Below are positions 33,957 to 41,801 of a stretch of DNA of 64,000 nt, piece after piece. The notes below the pieces were generated by a model, which was not told where the DNA came from, did not search any database, and worked only from the letters and a program-made list of their open reading frames with translations. How positions within the stretch are numbered: the stretch's first letter is position 1; every line of letters starts with the position of its first letter. The stretch comes from Microbacterium faecale (lineage in GTDB: Bacteria > Actinomycetota > Actinomycetes > Actinomycetales > Microbacteriaceae), in the NCBI RefSeq assembly GCF_014640975.1, contig NZ_BMHO01000001.1, positions 382,166 through 446,165 on the forward strand, read 5' to 3'. The position numbers and the translations under genes were made by a program.

Positions 33957-35398
33957 TGCTTCACTCCAAATCGGTCGTTCTGAATATCGGCGGGCGTGCC
34001 GTGGTTGGTCATGAGCGCCTTGCGCCGCAGAAACCGCAGGATCGCGTCGGGCCCGGTGCGCGCGCCGCCGATCCCCGAGTTGCCGAACGCATTCGTGCCG
34101 ACCGTGCGCATCTTGCCGAACGTGAGAAACGTGTCTTGCAAGAAGAGTGACCCTGCATTGATCTGTCGCCCAATCGCGAGAGCTTCGCTCTCGTCGCCCG
34201 CGATGACGGATGCCGTCAACCCAAAGTCGGTGTCGTTTGCGAGCGCGATGGCCTCGTCGATGTCGCTGTAAGCCATGACCGGGATCGTCGGCCCGAACGT
34301 CTCATCGCGCATGATCAGCATGTCGTGAGTGACGTCGACCAGGATCGTCGGTCGCAGGTATAGGCCCCCGCCGAGCGTTTCGATCTGACCGGCCTCAACG
34401 ATGCGCGCCCCCCGCGCCACCGCGTCATCGAGGTGGCGCTGCACGACCTCGGCCTGGCGTTCGAAGATGAACGGGCCGAGGTGGCCGACCTTGACATCCT
34501 CGTCGTTAAGCGCGACTGCGCGCGCCTTCTCGGCGAGCAGCGCTACGAACTCGTCATGGATGCTCTCATGCACGTAGACGCGCTCGATCGAGTAACAGAC
34601 CTGGCCGGTGGCGTAGACGCCGCCGCGGAGCACGGCCATCACAGCACGGTCGAGGTCTGCTGACGCCGTGACGATTGCGGGATCTTTGCCGCCCAGTTCG
34701 AGATACGCCGGAATCAGGCGTTCGGCGCACGCTACGGCGACCTTGCGGCCGGTCGGGACGCTCCCGGTAAAGCAGACCATGTCGACGTGCTCAATCAGCG
34801 TCGCACCGACCGGCCCATCGCCCTCGACGTAATCAAAGACGGCCGCCAGCTCGGGCACCGCGCGCACCGACGCGAACAGCGGCTCCAAGAATCGAGGTGT
34901 GACCTCCGAGGGCTTCAGCAGCACGGCCGAGCCCGCGAACAAGGCGGGAATCGCATCGAGAAGAGCGAGCATCATCGGCGCATTCCACGGCGAGATCACT
35001 CCGACGAGCGAGTAAGGCACAAGCTGCGTGCGCACCTCGACGTCGGGCATGGATGCCGAATGCCGGTGCACGGATGCGCGATTCAGCGCCTCTTCGGCAT
35101 CCTGCACCCAGCCGTCGATGTTGGTCATCGTGATGTACCCCTGTGACCACGAGGTGGAGACACCACCCGTATCAGCGGCATCACGCTCGCCGATCTCAAC
35201 CGCACGTTGAGCGACCTCGCCCAACCACCGGCGCATCACGGCGACGCGCCCGGCAATGCCGAGGGCCTCCCACGCGGGCTGCTGCGCGCGAAGCGCTGCG
35301 GCCTTGGCTGCGACCTCATCGGGCGTGGCCACCGTGATCGTTGTGTCGGGCGTACCCGTGCGGGGGTTTCGTACCGGAAGCGTTCGTGCGCTCACCAT
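33953..35398 (-). CDS. aldehyde dehydrogenase (aromatic-aldehyde type)
   Basis: 481 residues from ATG 35398, with GAGGAGACGG upstream; the longer reading to 35614 would overlap the regulator and the operator. Catalytic Cys268 (ATGQVCYS), Glu234 (LELGGKDP) and Asn139 (SPWNAPM) are intact. First gene of the operon with the NTF2-like and oxygenase genes. It would oxidise the aldehydes made by stilbene cleavage to carboxylic acids. It is clearly different in sequence from the second aldehyde dehydrogenase at 28693, so the two may each handle one aldehyde. Confidence 0.9.
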   Translation of the reverse strand: MVSARTLPVRNPRTGTPDTTITVATPDEVAAKAAALRAQQPAWEALGIAGRVAVMRRWLGEVAQRAVEIGERDAADTGGVSTSWSQGYITMTNIDGWVQDAEEALNRASVHRHSASMPDVEVRTQLVPYSLVGVISPWNAPMMLALLDAIPALFAGSAVLLKPSEVTPRFLEPLFASVRAVPELAAVFDYVEGDGPVGATLIEHVDMVCFTGSVPTGRKVAVACAERLIPAYLELGGKDPAIVTASADLDRAVMAVLRGGVYATGQVCYSIERVYVHESIHDEFVALLAEKARAVALNDEDVKVGHLGPFIFERQAEVVQRHLDDAVARGARIVEAGQIETLGGGLYLRPTILVDVTHDMLIMRDETFGPTIPVMAYSDIDEAIALANDTDFGLTASVIAGDESEALAIGRQINAGSLFLQDTFLTFGKMRTVGTNAFGNSGIGGARTGPDAILRFLRRKALMTNHGTPADIQNDRFGVKQ

Positions 35399-35494
35399 CG
35401 CACCCGTCTCCTCGTCGTTGAAGTGTGTGCCGTCGAGCGCGTTCGGAGCCCGACGGCACTGAGTGAACCAGCCGCGACTTCGGGGTGTCACGGT

Positions 35495-35532
35495 GCCCAC
35501 GACATGACTTTCTCGATGCTCATGTCGCGGGC
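35495..35532. promoter_or_regulatory. long inverted repeat in the divergent promoter region (candidate PucR-type operator)
   Basis: Arms GCCCACGACATGA (35495-35507) and TCATGTCGCGGGC (35520-35532) match at 12 of 13 positions around a 12-nt spacer. It lies between the aldehyde dehydrogenase start (35398, minus) and the regulator start (35613, plus), where a regulator of both would bind. Confidence 0.5.
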
Positions 35533-35612
35533 GACAGTGGGCAGAGATCACTATGGGCAAAGGCTTAGACTGTCCACGCCACCGGTACGAAGACGAACGG
35601 GATGGAGCACAC

Positions 35613-36920
35613 ATGCAGTGGCTGACGCGATTACAGCCCCGTGGCGGTGAGTGGTCGTACGATCAGCTACACGAACTCAGCGCCAGCACTCCCGTCTTGC
35701 TTGCGCAAGCGTTCGAGACGCTCGGTCGGCAAGCGACCGCGTGGGCGGTGGAAGCGAGCAGTCACGCGTCAACCAGCTTCTTCGAGCGGGAGCGTGTGCG
35801 CGGTCTCCCCGCATCGACGACAGGCCGTGCCCGGCAGGCCACCGAACGAGCACTCATGACGATGCTGATGTCGATGCGCGAGGGAAAGTCGGCATTCCGA
35901 TCGGGGTTGCCGGAGGAATTCGTCGACATCATCCGCGCGGATGTGCGCCATGGCATCCCCCTCGACGCCCTCATGAACCGGGTGTGGAGCGTGCATTCGA
36001 TGGCTAAAGACATCCTCGTTGAGTCGCTGCGAGAGGTGGTGGAGCCGACCGAGTTTCCGCAGGTCATGCGAAGCGTCGGAGACGCCGCGTTCGATTTCGC
36101 CAACGACTTCGTGCGGCATGTGTCGACCGCATACGACGCCGAGCAGCGTGCATGGCGCGGACGGCGCGGTGAGGAACAGTTTCAGATCGCCGAAGCCGTG
36201 GCGTTGGGATCTGACGCGGCTTCGGACTCGGACGGGGTGCTTCCCGCGCACTGGAGCGGCTGGCATGTCTATGCCGTGAGTTGGATCGAAGACCCTGGGT
36301 TCGCCAAGAAGTACGATACCGAGCTTGCCGAGTTCACCGCCGCTGTTGCGACCATGCTCGATGCATCGAACGTGTTTATCTTCGAGCGCGACGGATTCAC
36401 GCACCTGTGGTGGAACGTCGAGGCGAGAGCGTCGAAGCCCGAGGTTCAGGCGATCCTCGGAGTCGAGCGGCCCGACTGGCTGCGGCTCGCGGTCGGGCCC
36501 GCCGCCCGCGGCGTCGAAGGCTTTCGTGACACTTACGGGGCGGCGGTGCAGGTCGCCGACATTCGTGCGTACAACACGGTCGACACGGTCTTTTTCTCTG
36601 ACGAGGTCGGACACCTCCTGCTGATGCTCGCCGACCACGGACGTGCAGCTCGGTTTGTGCGCCGCGAACTCGGGGGCCTCGCATCGACCGAACCTCGCGT
36701 CGTCGAGATTCGTGAGACCGTGCGGCTGTACCTCAGCAGCGGCAACAGTCGCCTCGCGGTGGCTAACGCGCTGCACCTTGCCCCCAATACGATCGCCTAC
36801 CGGGTGGGTCAGGCGAACGAACTCCTGCCGCAACCCGTGAGTGAGCGGCCAACCACGATCCTTCTTGCGCTCCAACTGCTTTACCTCGTGCCGAATCTGA
36901 TCGCGGAGGCAGGCGAGTAG
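35613..36920 (+). CDS. PucR/CdaR-family transcriptional regulator
   Basis: 435 residues from ATG 35613, preceded by GGATGGAGC; an ATG at 35553 is an alternative. A helical N-terminal region (about 1-200) is followed by a GGDEF-like sensory part and a C-terminal PucR-type HTH (VRLYLSSGNSRLAVANALHL, APNTIAYRVGQANELL). Such proteins activate purine or aromatic catabolism genes in actinobacteria. It is divergent from the aldehyde dehydrogenase/NTF2/oxygenase operon and is its likely regulator. Confidence 0.87.
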   Translation: MQWLTRLQPRGGEWSYDQLHELSASTPVLLAQAFETLGRQATAWAVEASSHASTSFFERERVRGLPASTTGRARQATERALMTMLMSMREGKSAFRSGLPEEFVDIIRADVRHGIPLDALMNRVWSVHSMAKDILVESLREVVEPTEFPQVMRSVGDAAFDFANDFVRHVSTAYDAEQRAWRGRRGEEQFQIAEAVALGSDAASDSDGVLPAHWSGWHVYAVSWIEDPGFAKKYDTELAEFTAAVATMLDASNVFIFERDGFTHLWWNVEARASKPEVQAILGVERPDWLRLAVGPAARGVEGFRDTYGAAVQVADIRAYNTVDTVFFSDEVGHLLLMLADHGRAARFVRRELGGLASTEPRVVEIRETVRLYLSSGNSRLAVANALHLAPNTIAYRVGQANELLPQPVSERPTTILLALQLLYLVPNLIAEAGE

Positions 36921-36997
36921 GTCACTTTCCGAGGCCGCGGGGGTCATAACTGGCGTGCGTTGACCCCGAGTAGGCCTTTCCACGCCCCGGCGGTGTG

Positions 36998-37039
36998 GGG
37001 TCTGATGCAGGAACTGTCACCTGTTCCTGCATCAGACCC
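36998..37039 (+). terminator. strong 17-bp hairpin terminator after the PucR-type regulator
   Basis: GGGTCTGATGCAGGAAC (36998-37014) and its exact reverse complement (37023-37039) flank an 8-nt loop, followed by TTTATC. It lies 77 nt past the regulator stop and separates the catabolic region from the envelope-stress operon. Confidence 0.75.
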
Positions 37040-37163
37040 TTTATCGTTCCGGCTTTCTTGTGACGTTTGGCCCTGTCGCCTCGTCCTAGTTGTAGAGCGT
37101 TTCCCTTCGCTCGTTGGATGGTGCGGTTCCAAGCCGTGCTAATTGATTGTGGAGGTAGTTCAG

Positions 37164-37682
37164 ATGGCTGCGGATGAGACGAGCACGGCGGTTACTGCTG
37201 AGGACGCCGTGCCGGAGACGCGGCCCGCGAAAGCTCCGGGCTACACTTCGCGGGTTGACCGCGCGCCTTCGACCGCGCGTGTCCCTGCAGGCGGCGAAGC
37301 TCAGCCGGCGGGTCGTACGACGATCGCCGAGGGCGTCGTTGCGAAGATTGCGGGTATCGCTTCGCGCGAGGTGCCCGGTGTCCACGCCCTCGGTGGGGGC
37401 GGCGCGCGGGCTCTGGGCGCGATCCGTGACGCGGTAAACGCGACGGATCTGTCGCAGGGCGTGAAGGTCGAGGTCGGGGAGACCCAGGCTGCGGCCGACA
37501 TCACCATCGTCGTGGAGTATCTGGCGCCGATTCAGGCCGTTGCGGAGGATGTCCGCACGGCCGTGACGGACGCGATTATCCGCCTGGTCGGTCTGCAGGT
37601 CGTCGAGGTGAACGTCAATGTCAACGACGTGCACCTGCCCAACGACGACGCTGACGACGACACCGAGTCCCGCGTCTCATGA
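37164..37682 (+). CDS. Asp23/Gls24-family envelope stress protein
   Basis: 172 residues from ATG 37164, with GGAGG 8 nt upstream. After a charged, disordered N-terminus of about 45 residues comes the Asp23 core (GRTTIAEGVVAKIAGIASREVPG, AADITIVVEYLAPIQAVAEDV). These proteins coat the inner face of the membrane through an AmaP-like anchor. The next gene overlaps its stop. First gene of a multi-gene Asp23 locus. Confidence 0.88.
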   Translation: MAADETSTAVTAEDAVPETRPAKAPGYTSRVDRAPSTARVPAGGEAQPAGRTTIAEGVVAKIAGIASREVPGVHALGGGGARALGAIRDAVNATDLSQGVKVEVGETQAAADITIVVEYLAPIQAVAEDVRTAVTDAIIRLVGLQVVEVNVNVNDVHLPNDDADDDTESRVS

Positions 37683-37870
37683 GCGCGACACTGACCGGGG
37701 CGCTGGTCGGCGCGATCCTGGCATTCACGGGGCTGATCTTCGGATTCTGGGGATTCCTGCTGGTCGCGTTGCTGATGGGAATCGGTGCTCTCACCGGACG
37801 GATGCTGTCCCGGCAGTTGGATCTGCGTGCTCTTGCGGGCGCGTTCACAGGTCGGCGCACCTCGTCGTGA
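37679..37870 (+). CDS. small membrane protein (DUF2273-like)
   Basis: 63 residues with two hydrophobic helices joined by a Gly-rich turn, ending in a basic tail. Size, composition and place between Asp23-type genes fit the DUF2273 family found in Asp23/AmaP operons. It overlaps its neighbours at both ends (ATGA, GTGA). Confidence 0.8.
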   Translation: MSATLTGALVGAILAFTGLIFGFWGFLLVALLMGIGALTGRMLSRQLDLRALAGAFTGRRTSS

Positions 37871-38241
37871 GCACGCTGATCGCTGATTCGCCCAGGGGGG
37901 CCGTGCCCGTGGTTCGGGGTTCGGTGCACGTGCGAGAGCGGGTGTTCGAAAAGACCTTCCGCGAAGTGTCTGCGGCCACGATCGGCGTCTCACGTGGGGA
38001 TGTGGACGTCGAGGTGGCCGAGTGGGGTGGCGGTCTCGCCGTGCGTGTCGCGGCGAGACTGCCGATCCCAGAACTGGACGACACCGGAGCCATCCAGGCC
38101 GCGACGCCCGTGATCGAGAGAGTTCGGGAAATGCAGGCCGAGCTCGCCAGCGAGCTCGGCCGGTTGTCCGGGCGGGATATTCAGCGAGTGTCGTTCATTG
38201 TGACGGGCGCGGTGGTTCCGGAGCGAAGGCGGGTGAGATAG
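37867..38241 (+). CDS. second Asp23-like protein
   Basis: 124 residues from GTG 37867, which overlaps the previous stop. The chain (RGSVHVRERVFEKTFREVSA, GGLAVRVAARLPIPELDDTG, RVREMQAELASELGRLSGRD) follows the Asp23 strand-helix pattern, with less sequence similarity than the first copy. It is probably a partner subunit in the same membrane-associated layer. Confidence 0.75.
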   Translation: MSTLIADSPRGAVPVVRGSVHVRERVFEKTFREVSAATIGVSRGDVDVEVAEWGGGLAVRVAARLPIPELDDTGAIQAATPVIERVREMQAELASELGRLSGRDIQRVSFIVTGAVVPERRRVR

Positions 38242-38826
38242 ATGACGAACCCGGTGTTGACGCGTGTCGTGCGTCGCGAGGCGCACTCTCCGCGCACGGT
38301 GATGACGGTGGTCGTCCTCGTCCTTGTCGTGGCGGCAGCCGTCTATGCGGGGATCGAGATCGTGCTGCATCTATTGCGAGCGGCTCCGTTGCTGGTCACG
38401 CCAGGTGCGGCGCTCGCATGGCTGGCGGCGCTGCCCACGGCCGAGTCGCGCGCGGCAATCATCCTCGGCGCGGGAGTGGTGGCGGTGGCCGGTGTGATCC
38501 TGCTCTGGTTCGCGGTCGCTCCGGGCCGCCGTCCTCAGCATGCTCTGGGGGTGTCGGGGCACGCGGTGATCGTGGACAACGGGGTGATCGCATCAGCGGT
38601 CGCCGAGCGGGTGCGGCTCGAGCTCGACCTCCCGAAGGGGGCCGTGAACGTGGGGGTCGGTCACCGCACCGCGGATGTGACGGTTCGTCGGGCGACCGGC
38701 CAGGTTGTCGACCGAGCGCGTGTGCGTTCGGTCGTGGAGCGCGAACTGGATGGGTACGCGTCGTCTCCTCGCTTGAAGGCGCGGGCACGGGTACGGCGAA
38801 GCGCGGAGAGGGGCGGTGTGTCATGA
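38242..38826 (+). CDS. DUF6286-like membrane protein of the Asp23 locus
   Basis: 194 residues. Two membrane helices (about 20-42 and 72-95) precede a cytoplasmic domain of about 90 residues with alternating strands (GHAVIVDNGVIASAVAERVR, VGVGHRTADVTVRRATG). It starts directly after the previous stop and overlaps the next gene by 4 nt. It probably anchors Asp23-like proteins. Confidence 0.75.
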   Translation: MTNPVLTRVVRREAHSPRTVMTVVVLVLVVAAAVYAGIEIVLHLLRAAPLLVTPGAALAWLAALPTAESRAAIILGAGVVAVAGVILLWFAVAPGRRPQHALGVSGHAVIVDNGVIASAVAERVRLELDLPKGAVNVGVGHRTADVTVRRATGQVVDRARVRSVVERELDGYASSPRLKARARVRRSAERGGVS

Positions 38827-39440
38827 ACTCGACGAATCGGGGCGTGAACCGGACTGTCCTCTTCGGTCTCGGACTGGTTCTTCTCGTGGCCGGAGGCGGC
38901 GCGGTTCTGGCGTCCGTGTGGTCGGTCGCGACCGGGATCTGGGAAAGCTGGACGGCGACCGCGGTGTCTTGGATGCAGGACGCAGCTCACGCGTCCCGCG
39001 TGTCTGAGGCGACGACGTTGAGCGGGGTCACGATCGCCGCGCTGGCTCTCGTGCTGGTCATCGTCGTGGGAGCGATGGTGGTGATCGTCAGTCTGGGCGG
39101 TGGTCGCAGCAGCGTGGTGGTCCGGGACGAGACCGGAGACGGTGCTCAGGGGCCGGTAGTGATCCGCCAGCGTTTCGCATCCGACGCGATCACCCGCTCG
39201 CTTGCCGCTCGGGGAGAGATCCTCACGTCCCAGGTGAGCGCGAGCAGGGTGCGTGGGACGGACGTGCTGCATGTGAGCGTCACACCGAGGCGAAACACTT
39301 CGCCCGTCGATGTCGCCGCAACGGTGACCCGACTGGTGGACAATCTCGCGACCCTGACAGGCCGAGAGACTCCGACGCTGATCTCGATCCACTCCAGCGT
39401 CCGAGCACGGCTCGCGGCCGATCAGTCACGGGTCGACTGA
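38823..39440 (+). CDS. AmaP-like membrane anchor protein
   Basis: 205 residues from ATG 38823. Two membrane helices (about 12-32 and 66-90) flank a short loop, followed by a cytoplasmic domain (QRFASDAITRSLAARGEILT, VTPRRNTSPVDVAATVTRLV). This topology matches alkaline-shock membrane anchor proteins. It ends the five-gene overlapping operon. Confidence 0.75.
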   Translation: MNSTNRGVNRTVLFGLGLVLLVAGGGAVLASVWSVATGIWESWTATAVSWMQDAAHASRVSEATTLSGVTIAALALVLVIVVGAMVVIVSLGGGRSSVVVRDETGDGAQGPVVIRQRFASDAITRSLAARGEILTSQVSASRVRGTDVLHVSVTPRRNTSPVDVAATVTRLVDNLATLTGRETPTLISIHSSVRARLAADQSRVD

Positions 39441-39505
39441 CCCCTCATTTGCACAGAGAAGAGAACACCGCGATGAGCGGAAACAAAAGAAAGGGAAACA
39501 ACACC

Positions 39506-39679
39506 ATGGGTGCTGAAAACAAGATCAAAGCCGCCGCCGACAAGGCCACCGGCCAGGTCAAGGAGACCATCGGGAAGGCCACCGACAACGACAAGCTCGT
39601 CGCCGAGGGCAAGGCCGAGCAGGCCAAGGGTGCGGTCAACGCCAAGGTTGAAGACGTCAAGGACGCCTTCAAGAAGTAG
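39506..39679 (+). CDS. CsbD-family stress protein
   Basis: 57 residues from the ATG at 39506, where the family N-terminus begins (GAENKIKAAADKATGQVKE). In-frame starts at 39473 and 39449 would add a short unrelated lead. Small, highly charged and helical, as usual for CsbD proteins, which are general stress proteins of unclear mechanism. The preceding ORF-free gap is only 65 nt. Confidence 0.85.
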   Translation: MGAENKIKAAADKATGQVKETIGKATDNDKLVAEGKAEQAKGAVNAKVEDVKDAFKK

Positions 39680-39684
39680 CCACC

Positions 39685-39712
39685 GTGGGGTGGGCATCAT
39701 CGCCCACCCCAC
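39685..39712 (+). terminator. GC-rich hairpin after csbD-like gene
   Basis: GTGGGGTGGGC / GCCCACCCCAC, 11 perfect pairs with a 6-nt loop, 5 nt past the stop. There is no U-tract, which is common for actinobacterial terminators. Confidence 0.6.
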
Positions 39713-39759
39713 CCCGCCCCTCCACATCTTCATCCGATTCCTTCAAAAGGACTGCTCTC

Positions 39760-40026
39760 ATGGGCTTCTTCAGTTTTCTGCTTCTCGGTCTGATCGCCGG
39801 CGCCCTCGCGAAACTCATCCTCCCCGGCAAGCAGGGCGGCGGATGGTTTGTCACCCTGCTGCTGGGTGTCGTCGGTGCCATGCTCGGTGGGTGGGCAGGC
39901 GGGCTGATCTTCGATGTCAATCTGCAGGGGTTCTTCCACCTCTCCACGTGGCTGCTCGCCATCGGCGGATCCATCGTGGTGTTGCTGATCTACGGCCTGC
40001 TCACTCGACGGCGCGCGAAGCACTGA
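39760..40026 (+). CDS. GlsB/YeaQ/YmgE-family membrane protein
   Basis: 88 residues from ATG 39760 (AAAAGGA upstream). Three hydrophobic segments rich in Gly (FLLLGLIAGALAKLILPGKQ, LLLGVVGAMLGGWAGGLIFD, LLAIGGSIVVLLIYGLLTRR) match the transglycosylase-associated GlsB family, whose members often accompany Asp23/Gls24 stress genes. Confidence 0.85.
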   Translation: MGFFSFLLLGLIAGALAKLILPGKQGGGWFVTLLLGVVGAMLGGWAGGLIFDVNLQGFFHLSTWLLAIGGSIVVLLIYGLLTRRRAKH

Positions 40027-40149
40027 CGATTCGCACAATGCCAAGCGACGTGCTGATGGTTCTCGACACAAGCTGGAGTCAGCGGGCAGCGACGACGCTG
40101 TCCGCTAGCCCTTCTCGGGGAGGGCGCCTTCGCAGAGGGGGGACGAAGG

Positions 40150-40710
40150 ATGAGCGACTACCGTGATCCGTTGGAATCGGCGGACGACAGAATCGTTGCT
40201 GGCCGCGCGGCCGACGGCGATGCCGCAGCATTCGCCGTGCTCGTGCGCAGGTATACGCCGATGATGCGCGCGTACGCCCGCCGAATCCTGTCCGGCACCG
40301 CGGATGTTGATGATGTGGTCCAAGATGCGTTCATCACCGCCTGGGGACAGTTGCCGAAACTCGACGACCTCGGCAGGGTGAAGAGTTGGCTGATGCGAAT
40401 CACCAGCCGAAAGGCCATCGACCGCATCCGCGCGACACGTCCACGGGCCGACCTTGAGGGAATCGACCCGCCCGCTCCGGACGTGTCCGCTCCTGCCAGG
40501 CAGGCAGAAGCGCGAGCCGGGGTAGCAGCGTTGAGCGACGCGCTGCAGGAGCTGCCGGGGTCGCAGCGCGAGTGCTGGGTGTTGCGGGAGATCGGCGGGT
40601 ACACGTATGAGGAGATCGCCGAGGAGCTCGGCATCCCCCTCGCCACGGTGCGCGGGCTGCTGGCCCGGGCGCGAAAGGACATCATTGTCCGGATGGAGGA
40701 CTGGCGATGA
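40150..40710 (+). CDS. ECF-type RNA polymerase sigma factor
   Basis: 186 residues. Region 2 (FAVLVRRYTPMMRAYARRIL, DVDDVVQDAFITAW) and region 4 (LQELPGSQRECWVLREIGGY, EEIAEELGIPLATVRGLLAR) are complete, joined by a Pro-rich linker. A purine-rich GGGGGGACGAAGG precedes the ATG. The following gene overlaps it by 4 nt and looks like an anti-sigma fusion, so the pair probably controls the surrounding envelope-stress genes. Confidence 0.93.
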   Translation: MSDYRDPLESADDRIVAGRAADGDAAAFAVLVRRYTPMMRAYARRILSGTADVDDVVQDAFITAWGQLPKLDDLGRVKSWLMRITSRKAIDRIRATRPRADLEGIDPPAPDVSAPARQAEARAGVAALSDALQELPGSQRECWVLREIGGYTYEEIAEELGIPLATVRGLLARARKDIIVRMEDWR

Positions 40711-41321
40711 ACACGCACGACACCTCCGGCCCCCTGGGCATGGAGCCGGAGCACCTCGACGGACACACCATCGAAGAGCTCTCCGACTACCTCGACTCCG
40801 GGCGCTCTCCTGCGGACCGATCTATTGACGAATCTGCGGGATGTCAGATCGCCCTGGACGCGTTGGAACGTCTGCGGACGCTCACGCCGGAGCTGATTGC
40901 TGCCGACACGGCCGCCGAGCCGGAAGCTGACGAAAGCTGGGTGCACAGCATCCTGGCGGGTATCGCTCTGGACGCGCGCGCTGGACGCCGCATCCCTCTC
41001 GTCGTCGAGCCTTCGGACGCGGACGCGGGGATCACGGAAGGAGCCGTCCGGGGCGTGATCCGCGCGGCGGAGAACACCGTACCCGGCGCCCTGGTCGGCA
41101 GATGCCGGCTCGACGGTGACGTCACCGTTCCCGGCGAGCCTGTCCTCGTACGAGTGGACGTGAGCGTGCCATACGGGACGCCGATCCCGGACCTCCTCGA
41201 CCGCCTGCGCGCCGAGATCAGCACCCGTCTCGCCGCACACACCACACTGAATGTGACAGGAATCGACATCACGGCCACAGACCTCCGGCAATTTCCGAAC
41301 CGGATCGGGGAGGACCGATGA
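40707..41321 (+). CDS. apparent anti-sigma-like / Asp23 fusion protein
   Basis: 204 residues. The N-terminal ~65 residues (HLDGHTIEELSDYLDSGRSP, then CQIALDALERLRTL) resemble the helical N-terminus of anti-sigma factors, although the His-x3-Cys-x2-Cys zinc motif is not complete. The C-terminal half (about 110-195) has the Asp23 strand pattern (VLVRVDVSVPYGTPIPDLLD). It is translationally coupled to the ECF sigma gene. No membrane helix is seen, so any membrane link would be through other Asp23 proteins. The assignment as sigma regulator is inferred from position and N-terminus. Confidence 0.65.
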   Translation: MNTHDTSGPLGMEPEHLDGHTIEELSDYLDSGRSPADRSIDESAGCQIALDALERLRTLTPELIAADTAAEPEADESWVHSILAGIALDARAGRRIPLVVEPSDADAGITEGAVRGVIRAAENTVPGALVGRCRLDGDVTVPGEPVLVRVDVSVPYGTPIPDLLDRLRAEISTRLAAHTTLNVTGIDITATDLRQFPNRIGEDR

Positions 41322-41665
41322 CCGCTTCACAGGAGCACACCCTCGCGACCGATGTCGAAGTTGCGGTCCGAGCGGTCCCCGGAGTCTCCACCCTCTTCCG
41401 CGCCGGGACACTCGCCTCCAACGCGATCGATGTCGGTGCGCGGGTCATCGGCATCCGCGACAAATCCGCACCGCTCATCCGTGTCGAGCAGGACTCAGAC
41501 GGCCTGCGGGCGGACATCGTGATCGGCGTCGAGGAGGATGCAGGTGCGGTGGAGACCATCCGACGTGTCCAAGCAGCTGCGAGAGCCGTCCTCGCAGAAC
41601 AGCACCCCGCACCAGCAGATATCCGCATCACCGTCGTCCACATCAACGAGACCGCAACGATGTGA
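41318..41665 (+). CDS. small Asp23-like/hypothetical protein, third gene of the sigma operon
   Basis: 115 residues, starting in the previous stop. Alternating strands and helices (VEVAVRAVPGVSTLFRAGTL, LRADIVIGVEEDAGAVETIR, IRITVVHINE) suggest a degenerate Asp23-type fold. It has no membrane segment. Its role is unknown, but it is co-translated with the sigma factor and fusion protein. Confidence 0.65.
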   Translation: MTASQEHTLATDVEVAVRAVPGVSTLFRAGTLASNAIDVGARVIGIRDKSAPLIRVEQDSDGLRADIVIGVEEDAGAVETIRRVQAAARAVLAEQHPAPADIRITVVHINETATM

Positions 41666-41801
41666 CGAATCCGGTGCTCCCCACGTCCTAGAGGTAACCG
41701 GCCGCTCGGCGCCGTGTCGCCGCTACGGGTGTGCCAGCACCGGAGACGGTTCACTTCGAGGTGTGGCGTTGGGCGGATCCGCACTCGCGAACGATGGACT
41801 G

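Noticed and set aside
36957..36990. TTGACCCCGAG, like the IS3 end at 21.5 kb
   Set aside because: Only about ten bases match, and no transposase remnant is next to it. The strong hairpin that follows is better explained as the terminator of the regulator gene.
41671..41743. CCGGTGCT and AGCACCGG, 8-bp arms 57 nt apart after the sigma operon
   Set aside because: The arms are short for such spacing in GC-rich DNA and no internal structure was evident. A terminator or small RNA cannot be supported.
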